Numbered from the stretch's first letter, positions 54,040-63,178 are shown. The stretch: DNA of 64,000 nucleotides from UBA3222 sp002363035 (GCA_946646575.1 CAMPCR010000001.1:18149-82148); one strand, 5' to 3'. The notes: generated from the letters alone by a model not told the origin. Numbers and translations are program-made.

Positions 54040-54675
54040 TCAGAAATTTTTTTCTGACTCAGTTGTACCATAGAGATACGCCGCCGCACCCGTATGCTCC
54101 GACAAAAACCGCACACTCCCGTCTCTGAAAGCGACTAGTCCGCCCTTTGTGCCGTAAAGAGCATCCTCTCCGGTCCATTTCCCCTCTTTCTGTAACCCGC
54201 GTGTGCAAAATAAAACGTCACGACCCGTCGGGTCGTTGTTCGGTTTTACGGCGATAAAATCAAAATCCGCATTTTTCAGTTTTTTATTCGCCTCTCCGTT
54301 GACGAGAATATCCATAGTGCTTCTACCGTGTCTTTTCAACGACTGATACGAAGCAACGTTATTCGGACCACCGGCTTTTGCCAATGCAACCGCAAAGCTC
54401 TTCATATCCGTTACACCCGATAAATCCACATCTCTTTCGACAGTGTTATAATCCGCTACCAGAGTCGCCAAGGATATCTTATCGATGAACTTGTAGCAAA
54501 AATCAAAAAGTCTTTGTCCTCTATTAAAAGCAACGATGGTGAGTACGCTTATAATCGCAACTGCCAGAATCAGTTCCATCAGGGCAAACCCCGCCGTGCG
54601 ATTTTTGTTACGATGTACTGCGCTGCCGTCCGAATACCGCACCATATTCGTTCCCATTCCGATATTGTACGACAT
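54040..54675 (-). CDS. Type II/IV pseudopilin-like protein 2
   Basis: The 211 residues carry a prepilin peptidase site and helix, TAG-FALMELILAVAIISVL, with Glu at +5 as required for assembly, then a globular domain ending in the AFRDGSVRFLSEHTG motif, reminiscent of the C-terminal D-G motif of the large pseudopilin families in Planctomycetes and Verrucomicrobia. The leader before the cleavage Gly is long (29 residues); starts at Met7 or Met11 would be more typical. It converges on the giant repeat gene and stands alone. Whether it belongs to a secretion or pilus machine cannot be told from the window. Confidence 0.75.
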   Translation of the reverse strand: MSYNIGMGTNMVRYSDGSAVHRNKNRTAGFALMELILAVAIISVLTIVAFNRGQRLFDFCYKFIDKISLATLVADYNTVERDVDLSGVTDMKSFAVALAKAGGPNNVASYQSLKRHGRSTMDILVNGEANKKLKNADFDFIAVKPNNDPTGRDVLFCTRGLQKEGKWTGEDALYGTKGGLVAFRDGSVRFLSEHTGAAAYLYGTTESEKNF

Positions 54676-54776
54676 AATGTCAATTTTTTAAGAAAGAAAT
54701 ACCCTCAGAAGTTTTGAGGTCGGAAAAGTTTTTTTGTTTTCACCTTCCGCCTCCGCAAAGCACCGCGCGCTGTCTG

Positions 54777-57700
54777 TTACGAATACGCCCGCTCAAAGCG
54801 TTTCTTCGGGAACGGCGTCATTTCGACGGGTGTAACCTCCAATCCCGCAAACGCCGAATGAGCGCGCAGGGAAGAAATATCCTCCAAGGTCAGCGTCGTA
54901 CGCGCACCGTACGGCAGTTCGCCTTCGAGAGCGTAATCGTCGTTGAGTATAAAGCTGACCTTTTGTTGCATTGAACCCTCGCGTTTTTCAATCAATCCGC
55001 GCAGTTGTTTAAAAAAATCCGTCGCCGCTTCGTTCGGATGCACCAGCCAATGGAGTTGTTTGATGAGCATTGGGAATTCTTTGCGAAAATCGCGCACCCG
55101 CATCACATTCAGAGAGAAATCGTTTTCTTTCTTTCGAACGGTACCCTCAATCAATAATACCGCGCCTTCCGTGACGCACGCACCGTAGGTTTCGTAAGGT
55201 TCCGCAAACAGCGTCAGTTCGTAACGTTGATCTTTCGCGGAAAGCGTGAACAACAGCCACGGGCGGTTGGTCTTCTTTGAAATGCGCTTCGAAACGCTCT
55301 CGACCGCACCGCACAAACGAAATTCCTCGTTATTTGGCACCAACGGCAATTCTTCGGGCTGAAAGGTCTGAAAAAAACGTTCCAGTCCGTGAAGTTCGTC
55401 CAACGGATGCCCGGAAAGATAAAACCCGAGCAGTTCATGCTCGTGTTGAAGCTTTTCGAACAGCGGCATATCGGCATTCGAAGAGGAACTTTCGCCGTTT
55501 CCCGCATCCGACGACGTGTTTTTTGGTTCGTCCGAAGCTGTCTTTTGTTCAGAACCCGTTCCGAACAGATCATCAAAATCGAACAGCGAACTTTGACCGA
55601 CGGCGGCGTCTTTCTGCGCCAATGCGGCGGATTTCATCAACCGTTCGAGGTTATCGAGCAGATAACGGCGGTTTTCGCCCAATCCGTCAAAGGCACCGAC
55701 TTTGATGAGGGCTTCCAGAACGCGACGATTGTTGGCTCTCAAATCCACGCGTTGCGCGAAATTGAGAAACGACTTAAACGCGCCGTTGCGTCGCCGCTCC
55801 GCCAAAATGTCCGCCGCCGCCACGTCTCCGACGCTTTTAATTGCCGCCAGCCCGAACCGAATGCAACGTTTGCCGGCGATCGGCGCAAAGGACGACAGGG
55901 ATTCATTGATGTCGGGACCCGAAATTTCAATCCCGAGCCGCGAACGGCAGGCTTCAATGTAAAAGGATAATTTGTCGGCGTTCCCAAGCAGCGACGACAG
56001 CAATGCCGCCATGAACTGCGTCGGGTAATGTGCCTTCATGTACGCCGTGCGATAGATGATAATCGCGTAGGCGTCCGAATGGGATTTGTTGAAACCGTAG
56101 CCGGCAAATTTCGCAAGAACGTCGAAAATTTCGTTCGCTTTACCTTCAGAAATGCCGTTTTTCTCCCACGCGCCCTTGACAAACACCGCGCGCTGGGCGT
56201 TCATCACATCGACCTTCTTTTTGCCCATGGCGCGACGCAGGATATCGGCTTCGCCCAACGAATAGCCGGCAATGACGCGCGCCGCCTGCATCACCTGCTC
56301 CTGAAACACCAAAATCCCGTAGGTGCCGCGACAAACGGGTTCCAACAACGGATGGATGAAGCGAATTTGATCGGGATGCTTTTTGCCGTTGATGTACTCG
56401 GGAATCCATTCCATCGGTCCGGGGCGATTGAGCGCGCTGAGGGCGGAAATTTCGTCAATCGAGTGAAATTCGAACTGTCGGCAAATTTTTTGGATATAAT
56501 CCGATTCCAGCTGAAATACGCCGATCGTTTCGCCGCGATTGAGCATTTGGAAAGTTTCTTCGTCCTCAAAGGAAATTTTGTTAATATCAAAATCCTTATC
56601 GACCTGCTCGCGCACCATCTGTTGCGCATCGCCGAGGATGGTCAGCGTTGTCAGACCCAAAAAGTCCATCTTCAACAGTCCCAATTCCTCCACGTAGTCC
56701 TTGGTAAATTGGGTTGTCAGCGCACCGTCCTGCAAGGTCGTCGGAACGAATTCCGCAATCGGGCGGTCGCTGATAATCATCCCGCAGGCGTGCGTTCCCG
56801 AATTGCGCGCAATGCCTTCCAGCACCAAGCCTTCGCGGACGATTTTTTCCGCCGTCGGATCCGTTTCCGTTGCCTGTTTCAGCTCCGACGAACGTTGCAG
56901 GGCATCCTCGAGGGTAATTTTCAGGTCGTCGGGCACCATTTTCGCCAAACGATCGCCGTCGGCGAAGGATAAATCGTAGACGCGCGCCAAATCACGCACG
57001 ACCATTTTCGCCCCGAGCGTTCCGAAAGTAATAATGTTGCCGACGCTTTCTTCGCCATACGTTTGGCGCACGTAACGAATAACCTCATCGCGCCGCCGCA
57101 TGCAGAAATCGATATCGATATCGGGCGGCGAAACGCGATCGGGATTGAGAAAGCGCTCAAAAAGAAGGTGAAAGCGAATGGGATCCGTGTCGGTAATATG
57201 GAGAACATACGCCACCAGCGAACCCGCCGCCGAACCGCGCCCCGGACCGACCGAGATGCCTTGTTCTTTTGCCCAGTGAATGAAATCCCAGACGATAAGA
57301 AAGTAATCAACGAAGCCCGTTTTTTCGATAACGCTCCATTCGAACTTCAGACGTTCGACCATCTCTTTCGCCGATAAACCGAATGCATCGGGACCGGATT
57401 GGGTCTCAAAATCAATCCCGTAACGTTCCTTTAAGCCCTCTTTGCATAAACCCTGAAACAGCTCGCGGTTGGTCGGATAATGCCGTTGCAACGTCTCCGG
57501 CAGGTGCGTCATGCGGAATACGGGATAGTGATTTTCGCCGAACGGCAGTGTGACGTTGCAACGCTCCGCCAGAAGGAGCGTATTCTCTAACAACTCGGGG
57601 TTGCTCGGGAACGCCTGCGCCATTTCTTCGGCGGATTTTAAATAAAACTGCCGCGTCGGCATACGCATGCGCTCTTCGTCTTTGACCTTCGACGCCGTTT

Positions 57701-58391
57701 GAATGCACAGCAACGCATCCTGCGCTTCCCAATCTTCCGCGCGAATGTAATGTACATCGTTGGTGGCGATACCGCGCACACCCAATTCGCTTGCCAATTT
57801 CAACAGTTGCGGATTGAGATCGACCTGCTCCGGCATGCCCTGGTCTTGGAGCTCAACGTAAAAATCTTCTTTGCCGAAAATTTCCAAAAAAACCTCCAAC
57901 GCCCGTTTGGCTTTGTCATACTCGCCACGCATCAAAAACTGCGGCACGACGCCGTTGATGCATCCCGACGAACACATCAGACCTTCATGGTACTTCCGCA
58001 GCTGCTCCAAATCCGTTCGCGGTTTATAGTAAAATCCGTGCACGTGTGCATCCGAAACCAACTGCATCAGGTTACGGAAGCCGTCCAAATCTTTCGCCCA
58101 CAAACAGGCGTGTGCCAACTTGAGCCCTTCGACCCCCTGCCGACGTTCCTTCTCTAAACGCGTGCCTTCGTATAAAAGGTAAATTTCGCATCCCAAAATC
58201 GGACGAATGCCGGCTTTCTTGGCTAATTTATAAAACAGCGGAATGCCGAACAAATTCCCGTGATCCGTCAATGCCAGCGCGGGCATTTGCAGTTCCGCCG
58301 CGCGCGCCACAAGCTTCTCCATCTTGCAGGCACCGTCGAGCAAACTGTACTCGGAGTGTACGTGCAGGTGGACGAAGGAAGGTTGCGACAC
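54777..58391 (-). CDS. dnaE: DNA polymerase III subunit alpha
   Basis: Replicative polymerase catalytic subunit. The 1204 residues have an N-terminal PHP domain (FVHLHVHSEYSLLDGACKME, ALTDHGNLFG), the palm with GPGRGSAAGSLVAYVLHITD and the catalytic acidic motif SPPDIDIDFCMRRRDEV, the tandem HhH/finger region KSHSDAYAIIIYRTAYMKAH, and a C-terminal OB-fold (FRLCGAVESVSKRISKKTNR). The C-terminal clamp-binding motif is not obvious. Length is normal for the DnaE1 group. It is monocistronic. Confidence 0.97.
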   Translation of the reverse strand: MSQPSFVHLHVHSEYSLLDGACKMEKLVARAAELQMPALALTDHGNLFGIPLFYKLAKKAGIRPILGCEIYLLYEGTRLEKERRQGVEGLKLAHACLWAKDLDGFRNLMQLVSDAHVHGFYYKPRTDLEQLRKYHEGLMCSSGCINGVVPQFLMRGEYDKAKRALEVFLEIFGKEDFYVELQDQGMPEQVDLNPQLLKLASELGVRGIATNDVHYIRAEDWEAQDALLCIQTASKVKDEERMRMPTRQFYLKSAEEMAQAFPSNPELLENTLLLAERCNVTLPFGENHYPVFRMTHLPETLQRHYPTNRELFQGLCKEGLKERYGIDFETQSGPDAFGLSAKEMVERLKFEWSVIEKTGFVDYFLIVWDFIHWAKEQGISVGPGRGSAAGSLVAYVLHITDTDPIRFHLLFERFLNPDRVSPPDIDIDFCMRRRDEVIRYVRQTYGEESVGNIITFGTLGAKMVVRDLARVYDLSFADGDRLAKMVPDDLKITLEDALQRSSELKQATETDPTAEKIVREGLVLEGIARNSGTHACGMIISDRPIAEFVPTTLQDGALTTQFTKDYVEELGLLKMDFLGLTTLTILGDAQQMVREQVDKDFDINKISFEDEETFQMLNRGETIGVFQLESDYIQKICRQFEFHSIDEISALSALNRPGPMEWIPEYINGKKHPDQIRFIHPLLEPVCRGTYGILVFQEQVMQAARVIAGYSLGEADILRRAMGKKKVDVMNAQRAVFVKGAWEKNGISEGKANEIFDVLAKFAGYGFNKSHSDAYAIIIYRTAYMKAHYPTQFMAALLSSLLGNADKLSFYIEACRSRLGIEISGPDINESLSSFAPIAGKRCIRFGLAAIKSVGDVAAADILAERRRNGAFKSFLNFAQRVDLRANNRRVLEALIKVGAFDGLGENRRYLLDNLERLMKSAALAQKDAAVGQSSLFDFDDLFGTGSEQKTASDEPKNTSSDAGNGESSSSNADMPLFEKLQHEHELLGFYLSGHPLDELHGLERFFQTFQPEELPLVPNNEEFRLCGAVESVSKRISKKTNRPWLLFTLSAKDQRYELTLFAEPYETYGACVTEGAVLLIEGTVRKKENDFSLNVMRVRDFRKEFPMLIKQLHWLVHPNEAATDFFKQLRGLIEKREGSMQQKVSFILNDDYALEGELPYGARTTLTLEDISSLRAHSAFAGLEVTPVEMTPFPKKRFERAYS

Positions 58392-58776
58392 ACCGTTATT
58401 GTGGCGATGTCGGAAGAGGGGTCAAAAGTAAAGTCAGAGCATCGGAGACGGAAAGACGGGGAAACGTCGATGAAAGGAAATAGGATTGAGCGAATTCAAA
58501 ACGGAAATCGCAACGGAACCGCGACGGTATTCCGCCCGCATTCGAAACGGGTAAATAAGTGCTCTCAAAAGACAAATGTATCGATACCGTTCAAGTTGTA
58601 CTCCGTATTCCGAAGAGAATTTCCGAAGCGGTACACGCATGTACCGGAACACCCGATGCGAATGTCTGTTTTCCGCTCCGAAACAAACATACGGATGACA
58701 AAACGTTCCCCGCTTAAAAACAAAAACGGGCACCATTCGATGCCCGTTTTTTTTGCAATCCCCGTAACGGGATACT
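58392..58776. other. 385-base intergenic region between beta-barrel gene 2 and dnaE
   Basis: No coding region recognised; a 242-codon plus-strand frame across it (58260-58988) runs antisense into both neighbours and has no start signal. Contains the terminator of beta-barrel gene 2 (58722-58755) and presumably the dnaE promoter, which I could not pinpoint. Confidence 0.5.
58722..58755 (-). terminator. Rho-independent terminator of beta-barrel gene 2
   Basis: Stem ACGGGCA/TGCCCGT (58726-58732 with 58741-58747) flanked by T and A runs on both sides. On the minus strand it is followed by GTTTTTG and lies 30 bases past the gene stop. A shared palindrome CCCGTAACGGG sits between stop and terminator in both beta-barrel paralogs. 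Confidence 0.75.
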
Positions 58777-59547
58777 CTAAAACTGATATGTCAGACCGAT
58801 TTCGGCGGCGTGGCTCATGTTTTGTTTTACCTTCCAATCCCACCGGTAATTACCACCCCATTTCTTTGAACCATCGACATCTCCCGCCAAATACCGCAAA
58901 CGGTAACCGGCAGTCAACGACCAATTTTCATTTAAACAAACACCTGCTCCCGCAAAAGCCTGCAACAAGAACCGCCACTTGGCTTTGAAATCAATCTTTC
59001 CGGTTTGAGCTACACCGGCATCGTCAAACTTACAGTTAAATTCACCAAAATCCGAACGCGCCATACCGGCACCGACACCGCCGTACAAAAATGCTCGTTC
59101 GCCGACATCCTTTTTCAACGTCACATTAGCGGCGGCAAAAAGATTTTTGCATTTCCCGTCTGCAACGGCATAGCTATCGTTTAGCCAATTTATAATGGAG
59201 TGAGGAGCCGCATATTTTGCCCCCTCGTTAGCATCAAATTCATGTTTTGCTTTTCCCGTAAAATATCCCAGTTCCAATCCGACCAATATGCGATCCTCAT
59301 AAACTGAAACGCCGAATTCAGCAGAACCCGACCATGCTCTTTTAAGGCTTTCTTTACGATCGCCGTTAATTTTGTGAACACCGTCGATAAAACAATCGTT
59401 ATACTTCGTCTTTCCTCCGAACAGCCATCCGCCGCGCAACGTCACGTACGGGTTCCACTCCCGCTCGTAATCAACGTCCGCTCTCGACGCCACGCCCGAC
59501 GACAGCACCCCGACGATGCCTGCCGTAAAAAGAAACCTGCTTCTCAC
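58777..59547 (-). CDS. Outer-membrane beta-barrel protein, paralog 2
   Basis: Small OmpA/OmpW-like barrel of unknown cargo. The 256 residues start at a GTG (59547) with a GGAG ribosome-binding site and a signal peptide (FLFTAGIVGVLSSGVASRA), followed by EWNPYVTLRGGWLFGGKTKY, VGLELGYFTGKAKHEFD, ERAFLYGGVGAGMARSD and WSLTAGYRLRYLAG, ending in the C-terminal Phe (AEIGLTYQF). It is the intact paralog of the 22859-23690 gene; the two diverge mainly in the loop segments, as expected for surface-exposed barrel loops. Confidence 0.85.
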   Translation of the reverse strand: MRSRFLFTAGIVGVLSSGVASRADVDYEREWNPYVTLRGGWLFGGKTKYNDCFIDGVHKINGDRKESLKRAWSGSAEFGVSVYEDRILVGLELGYFTGKAKHEFDANEGAKYAAPHSIINWLNDSYAVADGKCKNLFAAANVTLKKDVGERAFLYGGVGAGMARSDFGEFNCKFDDAGVAQTGKIDFKAKWRFLLQAFAGAGVCLNENWSLTAGYRLRYLAGDVDGSKKWGGNYRWDWKVKQNMSHAAEIGLTYQF

Positions 59548-59559
59548 AACGACTGCTCC

Positions 59560-59581
59560 AGTGTATGTATGTATGTGTCAA
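59560..59581 (-). promoter_or_regulatory. Promoter with tetranucleotide repeat, beta-barrel gene 2
   Basis: The minus strand reads TTGACA (59581-59576), then (ATAC)3 (59574-59563 as GTAT on plus), then TACACT (59565-59560). The present spacer of about 10 bases is too short for a sigma-70 promoter; two more units would give 18. Paralog 1 has the same layout with (TAGG)4. Confidence 0.5.
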
Positions 59582-59751
59582 GTGGGATTTTGAAAAATTT
59601 GAAGCAAAAAATCGCAAAAAAGAAATATATGCCGTATTTTGCCACGCTTTCGTATGCGTTTTTCGGGTGAAGGCAGAGCCGTTGTACCTCCAAAGTCATT
59701 GCCGTTGCATCGTGTCGGATGTCGCTTTCGGGTTGAGTATTTTTATGTTTT

Positions 59752-60123
59752 TCAACTCACCGCCGCCACCGCTACGGCGTAGGCTTTGCAATGCGACAAA
59801 GAAAGTTCGATGTTCGTACCGCCACATTGTTTTAAATAAAATGTGCCGTTGTCGTCCAAACAAACCCGCGGCATGCCGTTGGCGTCGTTGCGAACTTCAA
59901 TCGATGTCCATTTGAGTTTCGAACCGAATAAACCGACGCCGAAGGCTTTCGAAACCGCTTCCTTTGCCGCAAAGCGCGCCGCGAACGACGGCCATGGGAT
60001 TGGTTTTGACATGCAATACGTCCATTCGTGTTCGGTGAAAATCATTCCGCGCACACGATCGCCATGCCGTTCAACCAGGTGGCGGATGCGTTCGATTTCA
60101 ACGATGTCGGTTCCGATGTGCAT
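59752..60123 (-). CDS. acpS: Holo-[acyl-carrier-protein] synthase
   Basis: Transfers phosphopantetheine from CoA to apo-ACP, enabling fatty-acid synthesis. The 123 residues show the AcpS signatures GTDIVEIERI at the N-terminus (Mg-binding Asp), FAARFAAKEAVSKAFGVGL and a C-terminal IELSLSHCKAYAVAVAAVS. Slightly longer than enzymes from Firmicutes but normal for this type. It is the last gene of a three-gene operon, six bases after the nucleotidyltransferase. Confidence 0.95.
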   Translation of the reverse strand: MHIGTDIVEIERIRHLVERHGDRVRGMIFTEHEWTYCMSKPIPWPSFAARFAAKEAVSKAFGVGLFGSKLKWTSIEVRNDANGMPRVCLDDNGTFYLKQCGGTNIELSLSHCKAYAVAVAAVS

Positions 60124-60129
60124 TGTTAC

Positions 60130-61107
60130 TCATTCACATCTTATGCCGTTTGAGTTGCTGCCGAAGCAGTTTCCCCCGAACGTCTTCGGATAATATCCCG
60201 CCGCCGTCTGTTCCGTCAAAAATTTTTCGACCGCTTCCGTGTCGTTTGCATACGTCACTCCCAACCATTGACCGCGGGGGTTGTTTAAAAGGTGTAGGTC
60301 TTTATGTTGCTGTTTCAGCACTGTTTGAACGGCGGTTGGCAGAAAAAATTCCTCGTTCTTCGGATCAGTTACGTTTTTTAGAAATTGTTCCCACAGTGCC
60401 TTTAACGGCGAAAGAATAGTTTTCGGAAGCACAAAAAAGTTCAGCGATGTCGGTTGTTTTGGATCAAGTGCGACAATGGCATCCGCCGTGTCTGCCGAAC
60501 CCGCAGAGGACGTTTCGAGAACCTGCGACGAACAAACTTTGCGCTTCCCGACAATTTCGCTGCCCCGAATTCCACACGTATATTCATCCAATCGGAGCAC
60601 ATTGTTGTTTTCGACGGTGCATAATGCGCGCGAAACGCTTCCGTTCGGCGACAGCGTCGCTTCCAACGGATAGGCGACCAAAGCCGCTTCCGATGGGTAT
60701 TGATCGATAAAATCCGCCGCAAGTTGATACGCTTCGCGACCGTAAAAATCATCGCCGTTCACCATCACGAAGGGTGTTTCGATAAAGGCACTTGCGGCGA
60801 CCAATGCCTGCCCCGTTCCCCACGGTTTGGTGCGTTCGCTTCGCCATATTTGCGGAACACCATCGTCCGTTTGCAACACACAGCGGGCAACATCTTCCAA
60901 ATGACGTTTCTTAAAAAGCGATTGAAACGCCTCCCGTGTATCGGAGCTGACGATGGCGACAAAACGTCGAAATCCCGCTTCCCAAGCATCAAAGAGCGCG
61001 TATTCCGCCAAAAAAGCATTCTGCGGTCGAAAGCGATGCAGTTGCTTCAAACCGCCGAAACGACTGCCGCGCCCCGCCGCGAGAAGAACGAGCGTTTTTT
61101 CAATCAT
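60130..61107 (-). CDS. Sugar-phosphate nucleotidyltransferase-like protein
   Basis: NTP-transferase family enzyme that probably makes an NDP-sugar for envelope polysaccharide. The 325 residues open with the nucleotide-binding loop LVLLAAGRGSRFGGLKQLHR and contain PWGTGQALVAASAFIETPFV, the metal-binding NGDDFYG and later TADAIVALDPKQPTSLNFFV. Substrate cannot be assigned by eye. It overlaps the glycosyltransferase gene by eight bases and precedes acpS. Confidence 0.8.
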   Translation of the reverse strand: MIEKTLVLLAAGRGSRFGGLKQLHRFRPQNAFLAEYALFDAWEAGFRRFVAIVSSDTREAFQSLFKKRHLEDVARCVLQTDDGVPQIWRSERTKPWGTGQALVAASAFIETPFVMVNGDDFYGREAYQLAADFIDQYPSEAALVAYPLEATLSPNGSVSRALCTVENNNVLRLDEYTCGIRGSEIVGKRKVCSSQVLETSSAGSADTADAIVALDPKQPTSLNFFVLPKTILSPLKALWEQFLKNVTDPKNEEFFLPTAVQTVLKQQHKDLHLLNNPRGQWLGVTYANDTEAVEKFLTEQTAAGYYPKTFGGNCFGSNSNGIRCE

Positions 61108-61846
61108 CGTTTCGTTTTAATTCCAGGGCTAACAGGTATTTCAAAAAGCAAAAAAACGCCTGCATAACGGAAACATAAAAACCCGCAAAGCCCTTCAAAA
61201 AAAGTCTCTTTCGGAGGTAAAAAGAGAAAAAATTCAGCCCGGGATGCATTATGCATTTTATCATAAGACCACGTTGCGAGTATTTTTTGGCATAATCGGC
61301 GGCTCTTGTACGCGCGTAACGTACGTTTTTCTCTAACGCATGCAGGACGTTTTTCTCCGTGTAATGCCGCAAATAACCCTTTAATACTTGCGTTTGTCCT
61401 TGAAAACAGGCACGTTCGTGCACCGCACCTTCCCAATGCACTGCCGCTTTTTTTACCAGAAACAAACTGCGATCGACGGAACACCAGCGACCGAACTGAC
61501 GATTGATGCGCTTGACGAAACAAGCCGTCGTTTGCTCGCACAGAGGGCTTTCGAAAAACGTTTCCGCCGACATATACAGCTCGGGTGTGACTTCTTCGTC
61601 GCTGTCGACGCACAACAGCCATGCTTCGTTTGCTTGTGATGCGGCAAAATCCCTTTGTTCGCCGAAACCTTTCCACGGGTGTTCGATGACGCGCGCCCCG
61701 AAACTTTCGGCAATTTTCCGCGTATCGTCCGTGCAATCGTTAATGACAACAACAATTTCCCGCACCCGACCGCGCAACGATTGCAGACAGATCGAGAGGG
61801 TATCCGCCGCATTGCTCGCGATGATAACCGCCGATACCGGAAGCAT
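61100..61846 (-). CDS. Family 2 glycosyltransferase (WaaE/KdtX-like)
   Basis: GT-A-fold inverting glycosyltransferase, likely for LPS core. The 248 residues begin with SAVIIASNAADTLSICLQSL, then EIVVVINDCTDDTRKIAESF, GARVIEHPWKGFGEQRDFAA and the metal-binding CVDSDEEVT. The segment VHERACFQGQTQVLKGYLRH and the C-terminal basic membrane-associated helix (FYLRKRLFLKGFAGFYVSVM) are typical of the LPS-core WaaE group. It heads the operon with the nucleotidyltransferase and acpS. Confidence 0.88.
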   Translation of the reverse strand: MLPVSAVIIASNAADTLSICLQSLRGRVREIVVVINDCTDDTRKIAESFGARVIEHPWKGFGEQRDFAASQANEAWLLCVDSDEEVTPELYMSAETFFESPLCEQTTACFVKRINRQFGRWCSVDRSLFLVKKAAVHWEGAVHERACFQGQTQVLKGYLRHYTEKNVLHALEKNVRYARTRAADYAKKYSQRGLMIKCIMHPGLNFFSFYLRKRLFLKGFAGFYVSVMQAFFCFLKYLLALELKRNDD

Positions 61847-61927
61847 GACGGTTTTATGCTACCTCATCGTGAAGAAACGTCAATTTTGAAGGAAAAAGTT
61901 CCCGAACATGCGTCGTTTTGGATGTAA

Positions 61928-62266
61928 TTATTGTTTCTCTAAAGCTTTTTTTGCCTCTTCAAGTGTATCATAGTACGTAAAGCATTCTGAAAATCCTGAA
62001 ATGCCGAAAATCTGCTTCACCAACGGCGTCGGATGCGCCAAGGCGACGGTTGCCCGTCCTTTGAGTTCCTTCAGCAGCGTCAGGAAAACCCGCAATCCCG
62101 CTTCACTGACAAAATCCCAATGCGTCCCATCCAAAATGATGTGCTTCGGGCAGTTGTTTAAAAATTCGCGACACGTTGCTTCAAACGTCGGCGCATGAAC
62201 GGCATCCAGGGAACCTTCCAAGGTCATAATCATCGTATTGCCGTTCCGCTCCTGCCGAATGTTCAT
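61928..62266 (-). CDS. STAS-domain anti-anti-sigma factor-like protein
   Basis: The 112 residues have the SpoIIAA/RsbV STAS fold: IMTLEGSLDAVHAPTFEATC, KHIILDGTHWDFVSEAGLRV (Ser in the phosphorylation position of D-x-S-x-x-G) and a C-terminal helix with FYYDTLEEAKKALE-like sequence (here TYYDTLEEAKKALE). Such proteins release partner anti-sigma kinases when unphosphorylated. No kinase or phosphatase partner is adjacent, so its regulatory target is unknown. Confidence 0.85.
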   Translation of the reverse strand: MNIRQERNGNTMIMTLEGSLDAVHAPTFEATCREFLNNCPKHIILDGTHWDFVSEAGLRVFLTLLKELKGRATVALAHPTPLVKQIFGISGFSECFTYYDTLEEAKKALEKQ

Positions 62267-62488
62267 GCAATTTTCCTTTTACGGTCGCCGTTACAGGGTG
62301 ACGTACCACGTATATCGGACATTTTTGTCGTTTTTTCGACCCGATACTTCGAATTTTGCAATAAACGCCTCAGATAAAGGCTTGTCATCGTCTGTGTTAC
62401 ATATATTCGGAGTCCGTTTGGTTCATTTCAGACATTCGGAAATGCATTACGGTTGAAAGAATGCAAAAAAAACGCCATCCTATCAGCG

Positions 62489-63178
62489 ATGTTCCCTAAA
62501 TGTCTTAAAGTAATCGGCGTATTTCTCATCACCCCCCTGTTGCTTTCGCTCGGCGGCTGTCGTTATCGCGCCGGCTTTCCCGTCGACTCGTACAACATTA
62601 AAACGATTTACGTTAAGCCGACCGTGAAGGAAGCTCTGACGGCACAACTTTCGGGCGATTTAACGCGGCAGTTGGGCGAAGAAATTCTGCGCAACGGTTT
62701 TCTGCGTCTTGCACCGTCAAACAAAGCCGATGCGACTCTCGAAACGACGGTGAGTAATTACAATCGCGGCATCAGCGTGGTGGATGAAGATGACGACGAA
62801 AAAGCAAAATCCTTATCTCTCAGTGCCACCTGCAAATACACATTACGGGACAATCGCAACGGCGGAGTAATCTCGGAAGGTTCCGTTTCGGCGAGCGTCG
62901 GCATTACGGCAACCACCAATGCGCAGGCGATTGAATACCAGCGCGCACCGCAACTGACGCGCGCCTTGGCGAAGCAGGTCGCGTCGCAACTGTTGGCGGC
63001 TTCGGGCAAGAAAATTCCTTCGAAAACCGCCGATATAAAAGCCGATACAAATGCAGAGGGAAAATCCGAAGGCGGAACCGAGGAAGAACTTTCCGCGGAA
63101 CCGACACCGTCGGATCGCTTCGAAAGTACGGATGGGAGCGCGCCGTCAACCGAAGTATCGGAGGAAGAGCGGGAATAA
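62489..63178 (+). CDS. LptE-like outer-membrane lipoprotein (LPS assembly)
   Basis: Probable LptE-type partner of LptD for LPS insertion. From the ATG at 62489 the 229 residues start with a lipoprotein signal (VIGVFLITPLLLSLGGC), then IKTIYVKPTVKEALTAQLSG, DLTRQLGEEILRNGFLRLAP and ADATLETTVSNYNR, the family's alternating pattern, ending in a Glu/Ser-rich tail. Assignment is by layout, not strong identity. A better start with a ribosome-binding site, the ATG at 62461, is out of frame by one base in an A8 run; with A7 it would join this frame. It is followed by rpe after 67 bases. Confidence 0.65.
   Translation: MFPKCLKVIGVFLITPLLLSLGGCRYRAGFPVDSYNIKTIYVKPTVKEALTAQLSGDLTRQLGEEILRNGFLRLAPSNKADATLETTVSNYNRGISVVDEDDDEKAKSLSLSATCKYTLRDNRNGGVISEGSVSASVGITATTNAQAIEYQRAPQLTRALAKQVASQLLAASGKKIPSKTADIKADTNAEGKSEGGTEEELSAEPTPSDRFESTDGSAPSTEVSEEERE

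Noticed and set aside
58260..58988. 242-codon plus-strand frame across the dnaE/beta-barrel spacer
   Set aside because: It overlaps two well-supported minus-strand genes and a terminator, and its sequence is low-complexity Arg/Pro/Asn.
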